A stretch of DNA of 9,128 bases from an uncultured bacterium (GTDB taxonomy: Bacteria; CALINM01). Every line of letters begins with the position of its first letter. Position 1 is the first letter of the stretch. A model generated the notes under the pieces. The model worked only from the letters and a program-made list of their open reading frames with translations, was not told the origin of the DNA and did no database searches. Positions 6,615 to 9,128 of the stretch are shown piece after piece. The DNA is taken from NCBI GenBank assembly GCA_938045315.1, contig CALINM010000042.1:1-9128 (forward strand), written 5' to 3'. Made by a program: the position numbers and the translations under genes.

Positions 6615-7358
6615 TTAAAATGTTATAGCACCCTTTAAAGAATAAACTGGTTTGAACTCATTCAGTTCAATTTCGCCTGTTATAGATAATAAAACAATTG
6701 TAAGCCTCGCTCCAACAAAAGCTTTATAATAGGTCTTTCTCTCCTCCTTCAAACTAAGCCCAGATGGAAAAGCTGCAGAAGCATATCCTCTTGGAATGCT
6801 TTCAAATCTATTCAAACCCACTCCACCATAAGGTGTTAACATTAAAAAACCTTTGCTAATTGAAGCATCCACACCATATGTTTTAAAATCTAACTCACTT
6901 ACACCTGATAGTTGAGTATAATTACCTCTTAATGCTATAGCAGGTGTAACTGTACTACCTTCAAGTATTGAGTATTTTATTTCCCCACCATATAACTTAA
7001 TATTTGTATCTGGCACTTGAGAATAATAAGCACCTATATCGAAACCTAAAGGAAGTCCCTTTATAACTCTAATTTTGGGAATAAAAATATAAGATGGTGC
7101 ATCATTATCTCGAACTGCATTCTTCCATACTCTATCACTAATATTAACAGCTGTAATTTCAACACCCACATCAAAACCTAATATCCCCAAAGGTTCAGCT
7201 GGTGAGAGGGGTTTAAAAGACGTTGCCACTGCAAATTCCTTTGAAAAATCTCTAAATGTAGATTGGGTCATACCAAGAGAAAATTTAATATCATCAAGTG
7301 CTAAAGTAGTAGTACAGGTAATTAAAACTAAAATAATAGTAATTAATAATTTTTTCAT
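6615..7358 (-). CDS. Secreted protein, probable outer-membrane beta-barrel
   Basis: This is a 247-residue protein of unknown function. It has a clear signal peptide (MKKLLITIILVLITCTTTLA). The mature part contains alternating hydrophobic/polar strands with Gly and Tyr turns, such as LGFDIGAYYSQVPD, YGVDASISKGFLMLTPYGGV and YKAFVGARLTIVLLSITGEI. It ends in a C-terminal phenylalanine (LKGAITF), the usual outer-membrane-barrel sorting signal. From the length I estimate about 8-12 strands. The start is fixed by a strong AAGGAGG Shine-Dalgarno 4 bases upstream, which sits in the 13-base gap after the nucleotidyltransferase stop. No specific family or substrate could be named from sequence alone. 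Its position before the zinc-ribbon membrane protein suggests an envelope role, but the two are separated by about 20 bases and need not be related. Confidence 0.78.
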   Translation of the reverse strand: MKKLLITIILVLITCTTTLALDDIKFSLGMTQSTFRDFSKEFAVATSFKPLSPAEPLGILGFDVGVEITAVNISDRVWKNAVRDNDAPSYIFIPKIRVIKGLPLGFDIGAYYSQVPDTNIKLYGGEIKYSILEGSTVTPAIALRGNYTQLSGVSELDFKTYGVDASISKGFLMLTPYGGVGLNRFESIPRGYASAAFPSGLSLKEERKTYYKAFVGARLTIVLLSITGEIELNEFKPVYSLKGAITF

Positions 7359-7362
7359 AATT

Positions 7363-7368
7363 CCTCCT
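7363..7368 (-). promoter_or_regulatory. Strong Shine-Dalgarno for the beta-barrel gene
   Basis: AGGAGG lies in the short gap after the nucleotidyltransferase stop and 4 bases before the ATG at 7358. It is the best ribosome-binding site in the window, which fits a well-expressed envelope protein. Confidence 0.75.
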
Positions 7369-7371
7369 TTT

Positions 7372-9128
7372 TTATTTTACATTTTTTTCACACATTTGTA
7401 ATGGAAAATGTTTTTTTACCCATTTAATTTCCTCCTCTTTAGTAGCTATTTTTCCTTTTAATCTCTCAATTAATAAACTATTAAAAATTTTTGTAAACAA
7501 AGGAGAAGGAGTATATCCTAATTTTTTCAGATCCTCTCCATTAATTAAAAGCTTTACCTTAGAAAAATCGGTAAAGTATAATGAAAAAAATCTTTTTATT
7601 CTCTCGTCATCAACCTTCGACATCATGTAAATGCTTACCTCTATTGGCAGATCCTTTAAAATAAAATAGATTTCGTATTCCTCTTTAATATTTTTCAATC
7701 GATTTAAAAGCATAGACTCTCGCCTCTTAAAATCGATGATTGTCTTAGAAATATTCCCCTTTAAACCCATATCTTTTACTACTTCTTTTATTTCATGGAA
7801 ATTTAAGTTATCAAAGAGGCATAAAAAATATATAAGTAGCTTATCTAATTTAATGCCCGTATACAACAATTCATACCATCTTATTAATTCTTTTGCCTTG
7901 ATGAAAAGCTTTTTCTGTTCTTTCCATTGTACATTCCTACCAATATATTTCATTAAACCTAACTCATCTATTCTATCCATTATTTTGATTATATCTTCTT
8001 CTTGAAATATTAACTCTATCTCATTCAATATTCTCGGACCTTTAATTAGCGAAAATATGTCCATTTTAATAGCATTTTTTATTAAATATAAGGTATGTTT
8101 GCTAATTTTGAAGTTGAACCTCGCTTCAAAACGAAGTGCTCGAAATACCCTGGTTGGATCTTCAACAAAGCTTAAGTTGTGAATAACTCTGATTATACCT
8201 TCTTTAATATCTCTTAAACCACCAAAATAATCTATTAAATTGCCAAAACTACCAGGATTTAACTTTACAGCTAAGGTATTTATTGTAAAATCTCTTCTAT
8301 ATAGGTCTAATTTTAGCGATCCCCACTCAACAGTTGGTAAACTAGCAGGAGATGGATAATACTCAATTCTTGCTGTAGCCAAATCAATTTTTTTACCATC
8401 AGAAAATATTAAACTTGCTGTACCAAATTTTTTATGCTCCACCACTTTAACTTTCAAAAGTTTACTGATAGCTTGAACCATTTTATGACAGTCTCCTTCT
8501 ATAACTATATCGATGTCATAATTTGATTTTCTTAGAATTAGATCTCTTACTACTCCGCCAACAAGAAATGCGTTATATCCAAAGCTCTCAGCTATTTCTC
8601 CAATTTTAATCAATCTGTCCTGAGTCTCCTTGTCAAATAATGTTTCTAAAAGATGTTTAAGATTTTTATCTAAATCATTTTTTTTCTCTCCAATTTCTTC
8701 TTCTTGTAACGCCTCATCCCGTATTATTCTCAAAAAATCTGTTCTTGTAACAACCCCAAGTGGCTCTCCTTCATCATTAATAACCGGAAGTAACCTCTGT
8801 CTACCCCTGAAAATAAGTTCTCGAATCTCATTTATATCAGAATCTGGTTTTACACTAAAAAACTCTGTGGTCATAAAGTTTCTAACCGGAAACTTATCAT
8901 ATCCATGAAATGCTGCTTTTTCTACATTTTGTCTTGATATAAGGCCCACAATCCTGATTTTACCTGTTTTTAATTCTTCACAAACGGGCACCATATTTAT
9001 ATTGTATTTCGTAAGAACTTCTTTAACATCCTCTATTGTTGAATCTGGCAATACATATTTAACAGGCATTGACATAATATCTCTTGCCACTTTAGGTTTT
9101 TCAATCTTCTTCCTTAGCTCTTCTAACA
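7372..9128 (-). CDS. CBS-domain tRNA nucleotidyltransferase (A-adding or CCA-adding), 5' end beyond window
   Basis: This is the C-terminal part (584 codons) of a poly(A)-polymerase-family tRNA nucleotidyltransferase, which builds or repairs the 3' CCA end of tRNA. The frame stays open through 9128, reading EELRKKIEKPK before VARDIMSMPV, so the GTG at 9090 is probably not the real start. Numbering from that GTG, two CBS domains span about 1-60 and 68-125. The nucleotidyltransferase head follows, with LVGGVVRD (176-183), metal-binding DID (192-194), KIDLATAR around D236, RRDFTIN (265-271) and EDPTRVFRALRFE (310-322). A helical, Lys-rich C-terminal body follows. In known relatives this arrangement is preceded by a DHH/DHHA1 phosphoesterase domain, giving about 850-900 residues. 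That part is outside the window and is inferred. Genomes with this type often split CC-addition and A-addition between two enzymes; which activity this one has cannot be read here. Confidence 0.93.
   Translation of the reverse strand, partial: LEELRKKIEKPKVARDIMSMPVKYVLPDSTIEDVKEVLTKYNINMVPVCEELKTGKIRIVGLISRQNVEKAAFHGYDKFPVRNFMTTEFFSVKPDSDINEIRELIFRGRQRLLPVINDEGEPLGVVTRTDFLRIIRDEALQEEEIGEKKNDLDKNLKHLLETLFDKETQDRLIKIGEIAESFGYNAFLVGGVVRDLILRKSNYDIDIVIEGDCHKMVQAISKLLKVKVVEHKKFGTASLIFSDGKKIDLATARIEYYPSPASLPTVEWGSLKLDLYRRDFTINTLAVKLNPGSFGNLIDYFGGLRDIKEGIIRVIHNLSFVEDPTRVFRALRFEARFNFKISKHTLYLIKNAIKMDIFSLIKGPRILNEIELIFQEEDIIKIMDRIDELGLMKYIGRNVQWKEQKKLFIKAKELIRWYELLYTGIKLDKLLIYFLCLFDNLNFHEIKEVVKDMGLKGNISKTIIDFKRRESMLLNRLKNIKEEYEIYFILKDLPIEVSIYMMSKVDDERIKRFFSLYFTDFSKVKLLINGEDLKKLGYTPSPLFTKIFNSLLIERLKGKIATKEEEIKWVKKHFPLQMCEKNVK

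Noticed and set aside
1-9128. CRISPR arrays, tRNA/rRNA genes, insertion sequences or transposon ends
   Set aside because: No direct-repeat/spacer pattern, cloverleaf or transposase was seen. The window is almost fully occupied by protein-coding sequence.

Overview
The window is strongly AT-rich, and every supportable gene lies on the minus strand, so the genes read from high to low coordinates. Gaps between genes are about 20 bases or less, or the genes overlap. No terminator-like hairpin or promoter was found between them, so the whole window looks like the inside of one long co-directional transcription unit. The gene content suggests a Gram-negative anaerobe or microaerophile of the Deferribacterota type: a CBS-domain tRNA nucleotidyltransferase, an MJ0042 zinc-ribbon/DUF3426 protein, an outer-membrane barrel, a DUF362 protein and a NapH-like polyferredoxin. 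That placement is an inference from low GC and gene style, not from a database match.

In transcription order: (1) 9128-7372, the C-terminal part of a CBS-domain/poly(A)-polymerase-family tRNA nucleotidyltransferase, open at the window edge and probably preceded by a DHH domain. (2) 7358-6615, a secreted protein that looks like an outer-membrane beta-barrel. (3) 6593-5298, a zinc-ribbon, acidic-linker, transmembrane, DUF3426 protein. (4) 5298-3939, a damaged stretch. It holds a 49-codon ORF that starts like an AAA+ ATPase, a carboxypeptidase-regulatory-like (transthyretin-like) domain with no proper start, and a secreted right-handed beta-helix protein broken by an in-frame TAA and a -1 frameshift. 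(5) 3957-3418, a short OpuAC-like periplasmic binding protein. (6) 3415-2534, a DUF362 protein with a Tat-like N-terminus. (7) 2534-975, a membrane polyferredoxin with two CxxxCP motifs and six FeS-type cysteine groups. (8) 1030-521, peptide deformylase. (9) 524-1, the N-terminal half of methionyl-tRNA formyltransferase.

Two themes are interleaved. Housekeeping translation genes (tRNA 3'-end synthesis, formylation, deformylation) bracket a cell-envelope redox module. The module consists of a binding protein, the DUF362 protein and the polyferredoxin, with beta-helix and transthyretin-like surface or periplasmic proteins just upstream. The most notable features are the likely decayed beta-helix gene, the odd junction at 5149-5298, the small uncharacterised envelope redox cluster, and the 56-base overlap between the polyferredoxin and def.
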